Positions 24,784 to 36,555 are shown, counted from the first letter of the stretch. The stretch: 64,000 nt of DNA from Adineta steineri (GCA_905250115.1 CAJNOI010000209.1:8102-72101), one strand, 5' to 3'. The notes: generated from the letters alone by a model not told the origin. Made by a program: numbers and translations.

Positions 24784-25636
24784 CTCGATTCAATATATAG
24801 TTTGTAATGGTAAAGTAATATTAATCTTTATATAGAGAAAAATAACAAAAGAAGAAAAAAATAAAATTTCTCCTTATCTACATTATTTGTCTATTGATTA
24901 AAATTATTCAAATCTAATAGTTAGTTTTTGAGAACGCAAAAAACACTTGTAGACGTTAGAAAAGATCACGTTATGTTTTTATTTTAATGTATCAATCATA
25001 AAATCTAATATTATACTTATCTCTTATAAAATGATGGTTGAAATTTCCGGTCGAGCTTGATAAATATGAAACAAATATCGAGAAACTCATACTCCTTCTT
25101 CTCTATTCAATATAACAGAATAATCTTTAGAAGAAGAGAGAGAGAAAAATAATATCTAGTATGTTAAGCATTCTGGATCAAATATATATATATATATTCC
25201 TGCCAGTAATGCCAAGATCGACTCGCAATCGCCGAAAAGAACAACTATATAGAAAAACAAAAGTACCATAAATCGGATGCTGTTTCAACGAGAAAAAAGG
25301 AAGAAAAAGAACATGCTCTTATATTTTTTCTTCGATTGGCACCGGCATGATGAAAAACAAATAAACGGGAAAGCAGTTTAAATTAAGAAATTGTATGATT
25401 GGTGTTTATTATAATTTATCACATAGTATGGATAATAGAATAGACAATGGAAATCTTTATCCAATTATATATTACTGATAAACTAGACTCGATTTTATAT
25501 AATCAAAGATAGATATATTATAAAATTTCGAAAAAAATTTGTATTATCTAATTCTTTGTTATGAAACTAAATTATAGAGGGCGATATATACCGTTGAAAA
25601 GAATTTTTTTTTATTATTCTTTAAACAATAATATAT
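24784..25636. other. 5' flank of PRPP synthetase
   Basis: AT-rich, with a (TA)n tract at about 25178-25195. No gene, transposon end or RNA feature recognised. Confidence 0.45.
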
Positions 25637-26152
25637 CTAATAATGAAATTTATATAATTTTTTTCTTATTGATGGTACATAACGTTTTTCATCAAATCGA
25701 CTAACATACAATGGATGTTGTCGCCTTCGTTGTAGTCGTTCAATATGAGATTGTTCTTGTTGACGTTTTTGTTGTTCATGAAATTTTTTTTCTTCATCTG
25801 CTTGTGCTGCTTGAGCTTGTTGAAATTGTTTTCGATCAAAAAAGTTATTCTGTTTACTAACATATTCACGGCAAGCTAACATTGAACTTAATTCTGAAAG
25901 AAGTTCATCATCAGTATTAATTTCATTTGTTACTGTTCGATTTAATATTGAAGGAAATAATTTTTTATCATTAAAATTAACTTTTGGTATATAACGACGA
26001 CGTGTTCGATTCATTAATTGAAGTTTATTATCATCCATAAATGAATTATCAATAATTTCTTCTCGATCACATACGAGAATAAGATCATCATTACATAACC
26101 ATCCAGTATGATTATTATATTCAATTTCAATGCCTGACATTAAACTAGACAA
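25637..26152 (-). CDS. Unknown 171-residue charged protein
   Basis: Not recognised. It is single exon and soluble, with no signal peptide or membrane segment. Residues 1-50 contain an acidic, aromatic part (HTGWLCNDDLILVCDREE). A RRRYIPKVNF motif near residue 52 is echoed at the C-terminus by KRYVPSIRKKL. Residues 105-145 form a Gln/Glu/Lys/Arg-rich helix likely to be a coiled coil. Coding is supported by codon use like the neighbouring genes and by length in AT-rich DNA. The repeated R-R-Y-(I/V)-P motif could be a peptide-binding or cytoskeletal motif, but this is speculative. Confidence 0.7.
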   Translation of the reverse strand: MSSLMSGIEIEYNNHTGWLCNDDLILVCDREEIIDNSFMDDNKLQLMNRTRRRYIPKVNFNDKKLFPSILNRTVTNEINTDDELLSELSSMLACREYVSKQNNFFDRKQFQQAQAAQADEEKKFHEQQKRQQEQSHIERLQRRRQHPLYVSRFDEKRYVPSIRKKLYKFHY

Positions 26153-26527
26153 TAATAAGTTGTCATGGAGAAATTATTTATTCGAAAATATAGTTGATTT
26201 AATCATTTATAAAAGACGTTAATTCAACAAAAAAAAAAGCTTCAAGATTTATTATACAAAAAAAACATCATTCAAGTTAATAGAATACTCTCTGAAAATC
26301 AATCAAACTGTATATCCCCTTCTGTTTTCTAAATGAATATAGATCAAAAATCATAATTTCGAATTCAATATATAATATAATTTAACTCCAAACAATAGAT
26401 GAGACGTAAGAAAAATGACATATAATAAATTTCATAAAATAAGATGTATTTAATACAAATATACATACACAAACAAAAACTATTAAATCTGAATAATGAG
26501 ATTATATGTTGAATAGAGATTTTTGTT
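26153..26527. other. Short spacer
   Basis: Spacer between two minus-strand genes; AT-rich, with poly-A runs. Nothing further seen. Confidence 0.5.
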
Positions 26528-27276
26528 TTAAGTAACTGAAAGTGTTAATGATTTATATGGATTCGTTGATGATCCATGAATACCACCTGAAATAATTCCA
26601 TCTGTATATGGATCATCGAATAACAATGCTTCATCTTGATTTTCATTTAAATGTGAACGTGATGTTTCACCTTGTCGATGATTTGCGGATGGTTGATTAT
26701 TATTTGAAATCGAAAAAAAAGGAAATCTTCCAGTTTTAGTAAGATTATTTAAACCAATTGTTTGTAAAATATTATGAAATCTATTATTTATATTCGTATT
26801 CGTTGATGGATGTTGTGCAATTATACGATTGTAACTTATAATCATAGCAATTATTAAACATGTTGTTAATAAACATCCAACAAAAATATAAAATAAACGA
26901 CGAATTCCATTGCCTGATGTTTTGATTTCATCTAATTAATAAAGAACAAAAAAGAATGATTTAAATATTCTATGAATTATTTATTTTTCTATACCTTTTA
27001 TTAATGAACAACTAGGATCGTTTTCCGGACACGATATTGTCGATAATACATCTGAATAATAAAAACAATATTTGAATTTTTAAAAAAAAATTTATCATAT
27101 ATTACTCGTTGTAGTTGTAGAAGCTGTTACATTTGTTGTTGTTGTTATATTTTGTCCTATAAAAAAAATTTGTTTTTTATTTAGAATATATTTTAAACAT
27201 AATGAATACCTTGTGTCCAATGATTATTGAATACAAATAAAAGAAAAATAATAAAAAGTAAATCTTTGAGATACAT
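26528..27276 (-). CDS. Small type I membrane protein, Thr-rich ectodomain
   Basis: Four exons in phase: 27210-27276, 27106-27156, 26995-27051 and 26528-26931, coding 192 residues. The first exon encodes a signal peptide (MYLKDLLFIIFLLFVF). A short Thr-rich, probably glycosylated ectodomain follows, with NIT and NVT sequons and two cysteines (SCPENDPSC). A transmembrane helix lies at about residues 68-89 (LFYIFVGCLL...IIAMIISY). The cytoplasmic tail of about 100 residues is polar, rich in Asn and Ser, and ends in SLTLSVT, which could act as a PDZ ligand (S/T-x-V/T type). No family recognised. It is a plausible cell-surface adaptor, but function is unknown. The exon structure is supported by continuous phase and good splice sites. 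Confidence 0.72.
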
Positions 27277-27536
27277 TTGTTTTTACGATCGGATCTATAT
27301 CTGATAATATATATTTACGTACTAATTGAGATATATTATAACGACGAAATAGTTAATAATGAGTCACATGGAAGTGTGAACACGCTCATAAAAGTAAATC
27401 CAATGGCATTGATTATAGCGGCAAGAAAAGAGGTTGAACGTCTCTTTATCATTGGATATATTTATCTATACAGATATACAGATGTCTTTACAGTATGGGT
27501 AGAAAGATATTAATCAACATTCAATTAGATCTGGAT
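27277..27536. other. 5' flank of the membrane protein gene
   Basis: A 78-codon plus-strand frame starts here, but its composition and its position over the promoter make it unlikely to be a gene. Confidence 0.4.
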
Positions 27537-27695
27537 CAGTGGTGGATATACAGAGAGGGCGTTGAGTACAATTGCACCCTCTCTTAAATTTTTTTTTTTG
27601 ATTTTTCTCAACAAAAATGGTTTGAAAATCAGTAGATGATATGTTGAATAGAAGCAACAATACGATTTTTTATCAAAATCATCTCCATCATAAGA
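27537..27695. mobile_element. Partial hAT-like MITE related to the 9.7-kb element
   Basis: Begins CAGTGGTGGATATACAGAG and shares an internal T-run followed by GATTTTTCTCAACAAAAATGG with the element at 9716. No matching right end or target duplication was found, so it is truncated or heavily decayed; the right boundary is approximate. Confidence 0.5.
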
Positions 27696-28404
27696 ATTGT
27701 AGTTTCTTTTATACATAACCAAATAAAAATAAATTAGAGTTTTATATTTTTGTGTTAAGATTCAAATCGGAACATAAATCAAATCTGAAGTTATATTAGA
27801 ATTAGAAAATATTCTATCTCTTAAATTTTGATAATTTCATTGCTTGATGTTGTTTAACACACGTTAATATTTATGTTCTGCTTCAATGCAGTCGAGGGAA
27901 AAACAAAATTTATTCTATTATAGATGCGTTAAATCGTATATTCAGGTGCGACACACGAAAATATTTTATTATTATTATCATATATTTATACGCATGATTA
28001 AATATTTATCTAGTTTGCTGATTTGATACAGTATGACTAAGAACTGTCATTAACATGAATACAATGATATGATTATAGATGACAGTTGCATGAAAAAAAA
28101 TTCTGAATCGATTGGAATGCGATAAGACAATAATTTATTTTACCTGTATACAGGTAAATATATTTCATTGAGTTAAATCTAAACAACCATTACATTTTTT
28201 TCATTTTTCTTATATTATCGATATAGTTAAAAGAAAATGGTTTTATTTTTAAATAGGATTGTGAAAGAGAAAAAGATATGAAGAATAAAAAAGGACAATA
28301 AATATATAGCGAGGATAAAATAAGTTTTGTGTGATAAGAAAATATTAGCTAACTAAAAAGTGTAAACGTAAAAAGAGTCAATTTGCAAAAGACATTTGTT
28401 TCGC
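27696..28404. other. Intergenic DNA 3' of the G8-like gene
   Basis: No gene seen. A perfect palindrome inside this stretch is listed separately. Confidence 0.45.
28139..28158. repeat. Perfect 20-bp palindrome
   Basis: TTTACCTGTATACAGGTAAA, two exact 10-bp arms without a spacer, about 250 bp past the stop codon of the G8-like gene. It could be a dimeric protein-binding site or a cruciform-prone remnant of an inverted repeat. Confidence 0.6.
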
Positions 28405-30850
28405 TTAACCCATTGCAACAGTTGGTACCGGGACAGTAGATGATACACCAGTTAAACCCGCACCTAAAATTAATTTTATATAAAGTGAAATTCTATTCTC
28501 AAATTTTAAACTAATTTCATACCTATAATGCTTATTGTAAAACCACCGCCAGCTAAAACAGTAACAAACCACGGTCCTGTCTGACCTGAAACTAATGCTA
28601 ATGCGACACCAATAAGAGCGCCGCTAACTGGATCATAGACTTGAAGAAATGTTGCGACGGCACTAATAAATGAACCACCAGCTAGAAGATTGAACTCACT
28701 ACCAACAACTAAAAAGATTCCACCGCCAGCAGCAACAAATGAGAATGTACCAGATATGTCAAGTATGACAGGAAAGAGAAATTTAAATCCAGCAGTTGAA
28801 CCAGGTGTGCCAATTTGAAGAGTAGCTCCGAAAGCTACAGTGAATGTATCAATATCTATATTCAGTACACCGTTAAGACTGGCTGTTGATAATGTTACAC
28901 CTTTTGCAATATAAATACCACAACCAGAACTACAGTCTGCAACATTTGGGGCAAAACCACCCATATAGCATGATCCTGATTGAATATCACCAGAGTTTAT
29001 AGCAATGAATGTTACTTCATTATACTGAAGAACAGTTCCGTCAGATAAAAATGCACCAGTAAATGGTCCAGCGTTGGGTACTTGAATAGTACCTCCTAAA
29101 CCTGATGAAGTATATGATTGAATAACAGTTCCTGCCGTACAACTTCCACCTTTATATATAGTAACCATGGAACCTAACGGAAGAAGTAAAGTTTTGCTTG
29201 TTGCTGAAACTTGGAGTGTTCCACCACTTCGTACAATGATGCTAATTGGATTGATACATTTAAATTGACTACTTGAACCACCTGTTCCTAGATCACAAGT
29301 AGATCCTGAGTTAACGATTATAGTACCAATATTTATGCTCAATTGACCACTCAATGAAGCTGTAGTTAATGTACAACTTGGTGCAACATAAATACCACAA
29401 CCAGACGATGCGCAAGCTGGACCTGTTGGTGCAGAACCACCAAGATAACATGATCCTGTTCCAATATCACCAGATTTTATAACAAAAAACATTACTTGAT
29501 TATACGTAAGAGTAGTTCCATCGGGTAAGATACCACAAGTAAATGGACCAGTTGTTGAACTTATTGTAACACTTTTTGCTAGACTACCTGTTGAAGTATA
29601 TGATTGAAGAGTAGTTCCAGCTGCAACAAAACCGCCATTAGGATATATAGTAACTACCGAACCGAAAGGTAGAAGAAATTGTTTGTTTGTTGTTAAATCT
29701 TCAATTTTTCCACCATCACGACAAACAAGATTAATTCCAAAGTTAAATTTAAAAGTTGAACTGCCTGAACCCAAACTTAATGTACCATATACAACCAACG
29801 ATATCATTCGAATACCAATTCCAGGAGTTGCAAGAACCACATGAAAACCAGCAGGAATAACAACATTGCAAGCACCATATGGAACTATTCCGTTATCCCA
29901 GATCGATGCATCGGTGAATAGACCTGATTTTATACAGGTAAATGTGTTTGATGGTGGCGGTCCGGGGAAACCAGATGGTTCTTTATAACAATTAACATAA
30001 ATAAATTTATTCAAACAATTTTCTGTTTACTTACTTGTTGTTAGAAATGTAAATTTTTTACACGTATAACCATATGTACCTGCAGTACCAAGACCAGCAC
30101 TGCCAGGATTAACTGCAAGTTTTATGGGAAGGCTAGTAATTTTTAATACATTGGCTTGGAATTGTTTTCTTGCATTCATACAATGTGCATTACAATCTTT
30201 GAATGCTTTTGTAAATTGGCATGTTATAAGAATTAGTATTGAGAAACTTCGTTTTGTACGTGAATTGCTATAATACAATAAAAAATCAATCAATAAATTT
30301 AAAAAACAAATTTAATATATAATTTACAAGCCACGTTTTCGTCTCACCACAGATCCTCCAGGTGCAGTAGTAATCCCGGTAACTTTTATATCATCACCAG
30401 ATATACCTAAACTGTTAGCAATCTAAATTAAAAAAAAATATATGTAATCAAGTAGTAAATATATAACAATTATCGACTTTACATCGTCAGTATTTGTTCC
30501 AGTGCCTGCTAGATTTGAGTCATCATCTGCATCCGAAGTAGTTTGAAGATAGAATGGTGTATTAGCTAAAAACATTAAAAAGAAAGAAAAAATTATTTTT
30601 TATTCCAGAGAAAAAAGAAAGTAATCATACAAGTCAAAACGTTTTGTGAAGCTGATGCATTTTTTGTTGGAAGATATACCGGAATTAAAGCGATTACAAT
30701 CGCTGCAGCAATTGTAAATAAAAGTAAACCTAAACAACAGATTGCTGCCAAGGGCCATGCAGCACTAATTAACAAAAAAAATTCATAAGAAAAATATATG
30801 TTTAAATAAAAACTATTTTACGCTGATCTCGACGGTCCAGCAGGTCTCAT
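28405..30850 (-). CDS. Type II membrane protein with three G8-like repeats
   Basis: Seven exons in phase: 30822-30850, 30631-30764, 30483-30565, 30328-30422, 30035-30267, 28523-29980, 28405-28463; 696 residues. A cytoplasmic tail of about ten residues precedes a membrane anchor (AICCLGLLLF...AAIVIALI). The following extracellular segment carries two furin-type sites close together (RRKR 109-112, RTKR 117-120) and a cysteine-containing domain. Residues from about 194 form three repeats of 130-150 residues. The first has W-D-N-G-I-V-P, V-V-I-P-A-G, L-V-V-Y-G-T-L, the pattern of G8 beta-helix domains found in TMEM2, CEMIP and PKHD1L1. The later two keep SGDI.(T/S)GSCY(L/M)GG and SSGCGIY. Very low charge and high Gly/Ser suggest a rigid extracellular beta-solenoid. 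Hyaluronidase activity as in TMEM2 is not implied. Confidence 0.75.
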
Positions 30851-33037
30851 TATTTTATCCTCTTGTTTGTATCGAGGACACGATTTTGTTTACACTGAAT
30901 AATTGTATTGATTATTACCTAATTTATATATCCACTTGATAGGCGTAAAAAAACAGATATTGTCCTCGAGTAATCAAATCATTCATCCCTAACGGACTCC
31001 AGAAAAACAAAAATGATATTTAAGTATTTTTTTTTCAATTAATCATACTTTTGAATATAGTTTTCGATTATTTTTATTTATGATGTTTCGCTTTTACGAT
31101 AATATCTTTTTTTTTCTTAACCATACGAAATGTTAATTAAACACATTGAATCGATCAAATAAAATAATTTATTCAAATTCTTTACTGTTCTATCGAACAA
31201 ATCTAATCCTATAAATTGTCGATAATTTTATTTTTAAATCTTTATCAATAATAAACTATTCTTCATAACTAAGTATTATTTAACAGCTATAATAAAAGAA
31301 GTAATTATTATTCTAAACTTAAATCGCACATTAATGTATTTTTTAACAGTAAATAATCAAATTTATTCATCAAAATATTTTTACTTCGTTATCCTAGCTA
31401 ACGGTATACTTATCTTGACAAGGTCGAAATCAGTCAAGCATTTCCGATTGTTTTATTATCAAAGATTATTTGCATTTCATATTGACAACAATTTGACAGA
31501 AAAAAGTGATTGTAATTATGTATGCTCTTATGTAGCTGTCAGTTATAGATATAATTATAGCCGATTTTGTATATCTTGTGATCGATTGAAGTCATGCTTT
31601 TCTTACAGGTATGCACATAACAATGCTTGTATTGTGAAAAAGTAACTTCAAAAGAAAGATAACCTTCAAACAAATATCGTCATATAGAAGAATTACGAAT
31701 TATTTCATCAGACATATATTATAATCAAAGCCTATTATTCATATATATCGATAAATCAAAAAACAAAATAATGATTTCTTTGATATAAATCTAATTAGAA
31801 AATGAATCATATATATTTTTTTAGTTATATTTAGAATTTTATCTATTCATAAGAGAAAAAAACGTCTTTTGAAATTCTATGATTGATTTGAAGAATTTAG
31901 AAATCAAAATTTTATATTATTATGATGCGATAATATTCTTTTGAATATCACGTGATATGTCGTGTGTCTAATTATAACATCGTTCTACTCAGTGTTCTTC
32001 AGATATAGAGGCAGAAGGTTTAAAATACAATGCTAAATTTTCGATAAGGTTTGTGTTGATAGCACAGATTAAACCGGTAATACGTCGCATTAAAAATAAA
32101 AATTATTTCATTAGATGCAACACGAGGAGTTCTACAATTTACATATAATCGTTTCTTTATCATGGTACTGTTTTTTTCCAAAATGAGCAAAACTTTGGAG
32201 CTGCAAAAATTAGTCGAATAGAATTTTTGTTTTTTTTTTGAAAACAGTTACAATAAGTATTGTTATGTGGATTGTAGGATTTACTATAAAAACGCCAAAA
32301 GAAAAAATATCAAAAAAGAAAAATATCAAGCATGTAAAACGTCGTTATTAACTAGAACAGTCACACCCTTACCCTCACCTTTACTCTTCATCAAACATTA
32401 TTACTCATTCATTCGATATTTTTTCTTCAAGATTTAATTTTTTGCCATTTTCAATACATACCGATTGTAGTATTTTTTGTTTTTCTTTTATAAACATATC
32501 CGGTGAGGAAACGCTGAAATATCACAAAAACGAGTTTACCACCGATGAAAAAATTATCTTTTCCTTCTAAAAGTTTTATCGGTACTGAAAGCGAAAAAAT
32601 GTAACTATGAAATAAACGATCTTAAGTGAATTGTAGAACTTCTCTTGCCGCATCTGCTGACATGTTTATATTTTTCATACAAGTGTATTACCAGTATAAA
32701 TGACAACGGGGCAAATCTTATCAAATAGAATGAACGACGCTCGATCTATTCATAAAGAAAGTCTTTTTTTTATGAGAAAAACAAGTACTATTTTTGAATA
32801 ACTCCAAGTATATTTAATATATGTTTACTGAAAGATTATTTTTTTAAATTAATATGTATATACGTTTGTCAATATGAAATGATAGAAATTTATGGATAAC
32901 TATACACGTTATACAAATACTTTTTTCTTCAATACAAATATAACTACAAACAAACAAAGAATACATACAAAAGAAAAAAGAAATCTGACACAACATTTAA
33001 TATAATCACCGGACATAAATCAAATAAAAGTTTTCGT
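30851..33037. other. AT-rich intergenic DNA
   Basis: No convincing gene. The 103-codon plus-strand frame at 31334-31645 has no recognisable domain and irregular composition. A short phrase CACACCCTTACCCTCACC near 32364 resembles one arm of the GT-rich repeats. Confidence 0.45.
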
Positions 33038-33742
33038 TTAGTTTTCATTTGTTGTTTTAAATTCTTCAATAAATGTTTCATTAAACTCGAATGTACTTAA
33101 ACCAAATTGAATTTTAAAATGTCCTAATTGAGGAAATTCTAAATAACAATAACCATATGGATTTATTTCTCTATCAATAATAGCAAATATTTGTGATATA
33201 GCTGTCATTAATTGTTCACGTGTTAAACCTGATTCATTTTGTAATGATAAATAATCTATTGTTTGCATATTAAATGATGATAATGTTGTATTTGGTTCAA
33301 TATGTGTCGAATTACCATTTGCTTGAAGTGAAAGTGAAAGTGCCGATGATAAATTTGGTTTTTTTATACGTGATAAACGATGACGACGAGCAAATGATGT
33401 ATCTAATACAAAAAATGGTTCTTTTATTGGATTAATTGTATTATCCGTTGATGGATGATTAATTAAAACAAAAGCACCTAATTCAGGTAATAAACATGGT
33501 TCATGTTTAAGTAAACGTTTACGAATCATTTGTGATAAAAGTGTCCAAAGATGACGAAGATCATATTCGGATAAATGTCCATTTGTATAAGATGATGATG
33601 ATGATGTTAAGTCATTATCTTGCAAAGATGATGAACGAATATCATCATATTGATTTGTTTGAATTATTAAACGAAAAAGTGTATCTGATGTAAAGCGATG
33701 ATATGATTTTGATAAAATTCTTCCAGATCCTAATGATGGCAT
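33038..33742 (-). CDS. CCDC81-like protein with two HU-type domains
   Basis: Single exon, 234 residues. Residues about 60-135 contain YDLRHLWTLLSQMIRKRLLKH, then LLPELGAFVLI and PFFVLDTSFARRHRL. This matches the first HU-like domain of CCDC81, where a helix pair leads to a glycine-bearing LG(A/T)F strand. Residues 165-228 repeat the plan: TREQLMTAISQIFAIIDREI and then FPQLGHFKIQFG. CCDC81 is a centrosome/cilium-associated protein with bacterial HU-like folds; the long C-terminal coiled coil of the vertebrate protein is missing. A Ser/Asn linker separates the domains. It may be a ciliary or centrosomal protein (inference from family). A MITE-like element lies 44 bp upstream of the start. Confidence 0.68.
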   Translation of the reverse strand: MPSLGSGRILSKSYHRFTSDTLFRLIIQTNQYDDIRSSSLQDNDLTSSSSSYTNGHLSEYDLRHLWTLLSQMIRKRLLKHEPCLLPELGAFVLINHPSTDNTINPIKEPFFVLDTSFARRHRLSRIKKPNLSSALSLSLQANGNSTHIEPNTTLSSFNMQTIDYLSLQNESGLTREQLMTAISQIFAIIDREINPYGYCYLEFPQLGHFKIQFGLSTFEFNETFIEEFKTTNEN

Positions 33743-33785
33743 GATCTAAAAAAAATAATATCTATTTTATATATAACGTCTGAAA

Positions 33786-33940
33786 AGTGATTTATCTAGA
33801 GGGAGGGCTAGAATGGCGGCGACCTTCCGAAAATTGCAATTTTTGTGCTTATACTGTATAATTTCCTTCCAGAAATTAGGTTGTCGCCATCCCGGAAATC
33901 GCTCTCGCACTCTCGGAAGGCAAAACCTAGATAAAACACT
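33786..33940. mobile_element. Short MITE-like element 5' of the CCDC81-like gene
   Basis: The 155-bp element has 15-bp terminal inverted repeats: AGTGATTTATCTAGA left and AGTGTTTTATCTAGG as complement of the right end, with two mismatches. It is clearly more GC-rich than its flanks, with a second inner inverted pair (ATGGCGGCGACC and ATGGCGACAACC). No coding capacity; no clear target duplication. It sits in the presumed promoter of the neighbouring gene. Confidence 0.65.
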
Positions 33941-34810
33941 GCGGATGAAGTATCTTAGATGATTAGTTACACAATTTGAAGTTATAGAACAAATATTTTC
34001 ATCAGTATCCTTTATGGATAAATTACATGTCAACTACGACTGAATGCTTTTTAGTTGTATAATGAAGAACTGATAAACATTTAATAGAGAAACAATATGT
34101 TTAAAGAAGGAGAAAACAATCGATATTTAATATGTATGAAAGGTTTCTACATGAGTTCTTCAGTAGATGAAAAAACCGTTCTCATTTAATAGCTAATTTT
34201 CTGAAGTCTTCTGTCAAATATAATATTATCGTTTATCTATCAGAAAATTTTCTATCATTTTTTTTATTGATTGATTCAACTCTATTAAAATAAAAATATA
34301 TAAAATTATCTTTATATTTGAAATAGCTTACTTTTAACAATGAATTCGATTCTTTAGAAAATAATTTTCCTAATTAAATGTGAAACTCTAATGTTCTATC
34401 GGGTATTAAAATTTTTATAACAATGAAATATAACAAATAATTAACATCTTTCTAAAAATAGTTATCAGATAACTACATATATATATTGACGTAGTAGTAT
34501 TAACGGTAATACTATTATTTACAAAAAAATGGCTCATGATCATGAAGGTTTGCTTTTCCATCGACGGAGAAAAGAAAAGGGAAAAGATTTATTTTTATGA
34601 ATGGTTATATCACATGATCAATCCTGTTATTTGTATGACAGATGCCACCAGTTTCTTTTAATAATTCTTCAAAATTTCTATAAAGAAAATAATACAAATA
34701 TAAACTAAGCTTACATTATAATTTCTAACGTTATTCTAACACAATAAATCGAAATATCTCGAAACTTATTTGTAGCCGTTGAAAAACATAGTAGGTATAA
34801 TTAAAGAATA
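33941..34810. other. Intergenic DNA without recognised features
   Basis: AT-rich; no repeat, RNA gene or coding frame identified. Confidence 0.5.
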
Positions 34811-34974
34811 ATTATTATTCACGGAGACCATGCTTATCGTGTATTTGATTCACAAGGAATTAATACATTTACAGCTTTATAATGCCATGGTATTCCAAGT
34901 AGAATGCTTTATCTACCTAATGAAAATCATTCGATATCAATTCACTTAATTGGCTAGAACATTGGATACAATAA
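34811..34974 (+). pseudogene. Fragment of an S9-family (prolyl oligopeptidase) C-terminus
   Basis: Intact relatives such as acylaminoacyl-peptidase are serine peptidases of the alpha/beta-hydrolase fold. The frame reads IIIHGDHAYRVFDSQGINTF, then TAL, a stop where the family has Gln (TAA for CAA), then CHGIPSRMLYLPNENH. This is the IHG..D.RV...QG and P.E.H pattern around the catalytic Asp and His. The expected catalytic Asp is Ala here; the His is kept. After the His a frameshift is needed to reach a W-L-E-H-W ending and the stop at 34974. No upstream part of the enzyme was found, so it is a dead 3' fragment. Confidence 0.65.
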
Positions 34975-35226
34975 AAAAATATTCTTTGAGTTTTATATTT
35001 ATTTTTTGCATGTTTCTTTTGCGAACTAAGAAAGATAAGCAATAATCATCGATAATAAATAACATCATCATGTCTAATATGATATTACTAATTATTGAAT
35101 CATCAATAGAAATGTTTAACTGAAAATTAAAAGAAACTGTTAGTTTTCTATGAAATTTGACATTATAGAGATTATTATCATTTAAAGGTCAAATATAATA
35201 TCTATGTACTAGACGTTTCATATTTG

Positions 35227-35370
35227 TTAAATTTGAATATTCATTAGTGTTCTACTCTTATCGATATATGTCACTTTAAATAAACAACTAGATATCATTA
35301 ATACGTCTTTTTCTTCGAGATATATTGATAAACATCGAATATCAAGTGCTGATGTTCGGTTGTCGAAGCT
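35227..35370 (-). pseudogene. Possible ADP-ribosyltransferase fragment
   Basis: The minus-strand frame contains ALDIRCLSIYLEEKDVLM, followed by a hydrophobic strand ending FKV and a short tail to the stop. The pattern (A)DI..LS.(Y/F)..E.EVL....FKV is that of the last strands of arginine-type mono-ADP-ribosyltransferases, which are numerous in bdelloids. The catalytic E-x-E region lies in this part of the family, but only EEKD is present. No upstream R-S-E halves were found, so it is likely a relic. The match is by memory of the family pattern and is tentative. Confidence 0.3.
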
Positions 35371-35388
35371 TATCAATAATAATATTAA

Positions 35389-35571
35389 ACAAATTCTATT
35401 CCTAATGTTGATGGATTTCATTATGCAAAACGTAAGGCAACTGAATTTGATTTTGACGTTAACTGAAATGTTTTATTTAATAATACATATCAACAAGTTG
35501 ATATTGCACGAGTTCTTCTCAAATTATCTCCATACCTCGACAGGTTATTCCGTAGTAACGACGATGTTTAA
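35389..35571 (+). pseudogene. Coding-like relic of unknown family
   Basis: Open for 61 codons except one TGA, without a start codon. It has coding-like composition (VDGFHYAKRKATEFDFDV, then TYQQVDIARVLLKLSPYLDR). I do not recognise the family. It sits beside other gene fragments between 34.8 and 36.8 kb. Confidence 0.3.
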
Positions 35572-36136
35572 ATTGAATATTCTCTATGAATTTAATTTGT
35601 ATAATAACCGTTTCATTTCCGACATATGTCTTAAGAGTAATAGTTTTGTTTCCATTGTTTTTTTCTAAAGCAAAATACTCCTAGTTCTATAAATAACTTG
35701 ATAATTATATACCTATCATTTAAATCTGTAAGCCTTAAAATAGTTTTTTTTGTCAATGTTGCATTTCGAAAATTTTCTTTTCGTTTATATTTGTCTTTTG
35801 ATTGACTTGTTACTAGTAATGAATTACAGTATTTTTATATTGTGCATTTAATCCTATAAATATAGAGAGATTAAATAAATAATTGACGGTTTTTATGTCC
35901 TATGTGATTAGTTTTCTCTGTAATAAAAGGAAAAGGATTGTTGTAACTAACTTGTTTCAAATAACGATAGTTTATGTCTCATATATGTGTCTTAACGTAC
36001 GATGTAGTAATTCAAAAACCAAAAGACATAGAATTATTAGTTATCATTGTTTTTTACACAGAATCTTCTAAGATTCATTATTATAAAAATGAAGATGAAT
36101 ATAACATTCCTGACAAAACGTTGTGACGCCCCTTAT

Positions 36137-36338
36137 AAATATTCATCGATATATACCCATTTTTTTTTGTTAACGCTTTTATTTGTGTAACACTCTTGAG
36201 TGCTTACACTTTTTGAATACGATATGAATAGGATACAGCGGAGGAAGGACACACATCATGAGGAAAACGACGCACTAAGGGGTCACACAAATGAGGAGAC
36301 AACAAAATGTTAGAATATATTCATCGTTATATACCCAT
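36137..36338. repeat. Pair of 22-bp direct repeats about 180 bp apart
   Basis: ATATTCATCGATATATACCCAT (36139-36160) recurs as ATATTCATCGTTATATACCCAT (36317-36338) with one mismatch. The enclosed DNA is GC-richer than its surroundings and non-coding. It may be a small insertion bounded by duplications, or an old tandem duplication. Confidence 0.5.
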
Positions 36339-36555
36339 GCAGCCGGCTGTTACATTATTATATAATTATAGCCATATTTTTCAGTATAATGTATTAAAAC
36401 AAAAACATTATAATGGCAATAAGTACATGACATTGCAACAGCTGGAGACATGACATAATAGAAATCCCCAAAATAGATCATTCTTATAATATATATATTT
36501 GAATTCATCTTTCGTTCGTTTACGTCAGAAAATCATCTAGGTTCATATTTTTTAT

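Noticed and set aside
31334-31645. 103-codon plus-strand frame
   Set aside because: Tyr/Phe/Asn-rich product of random AT-rich type, no domain, no splice partner.
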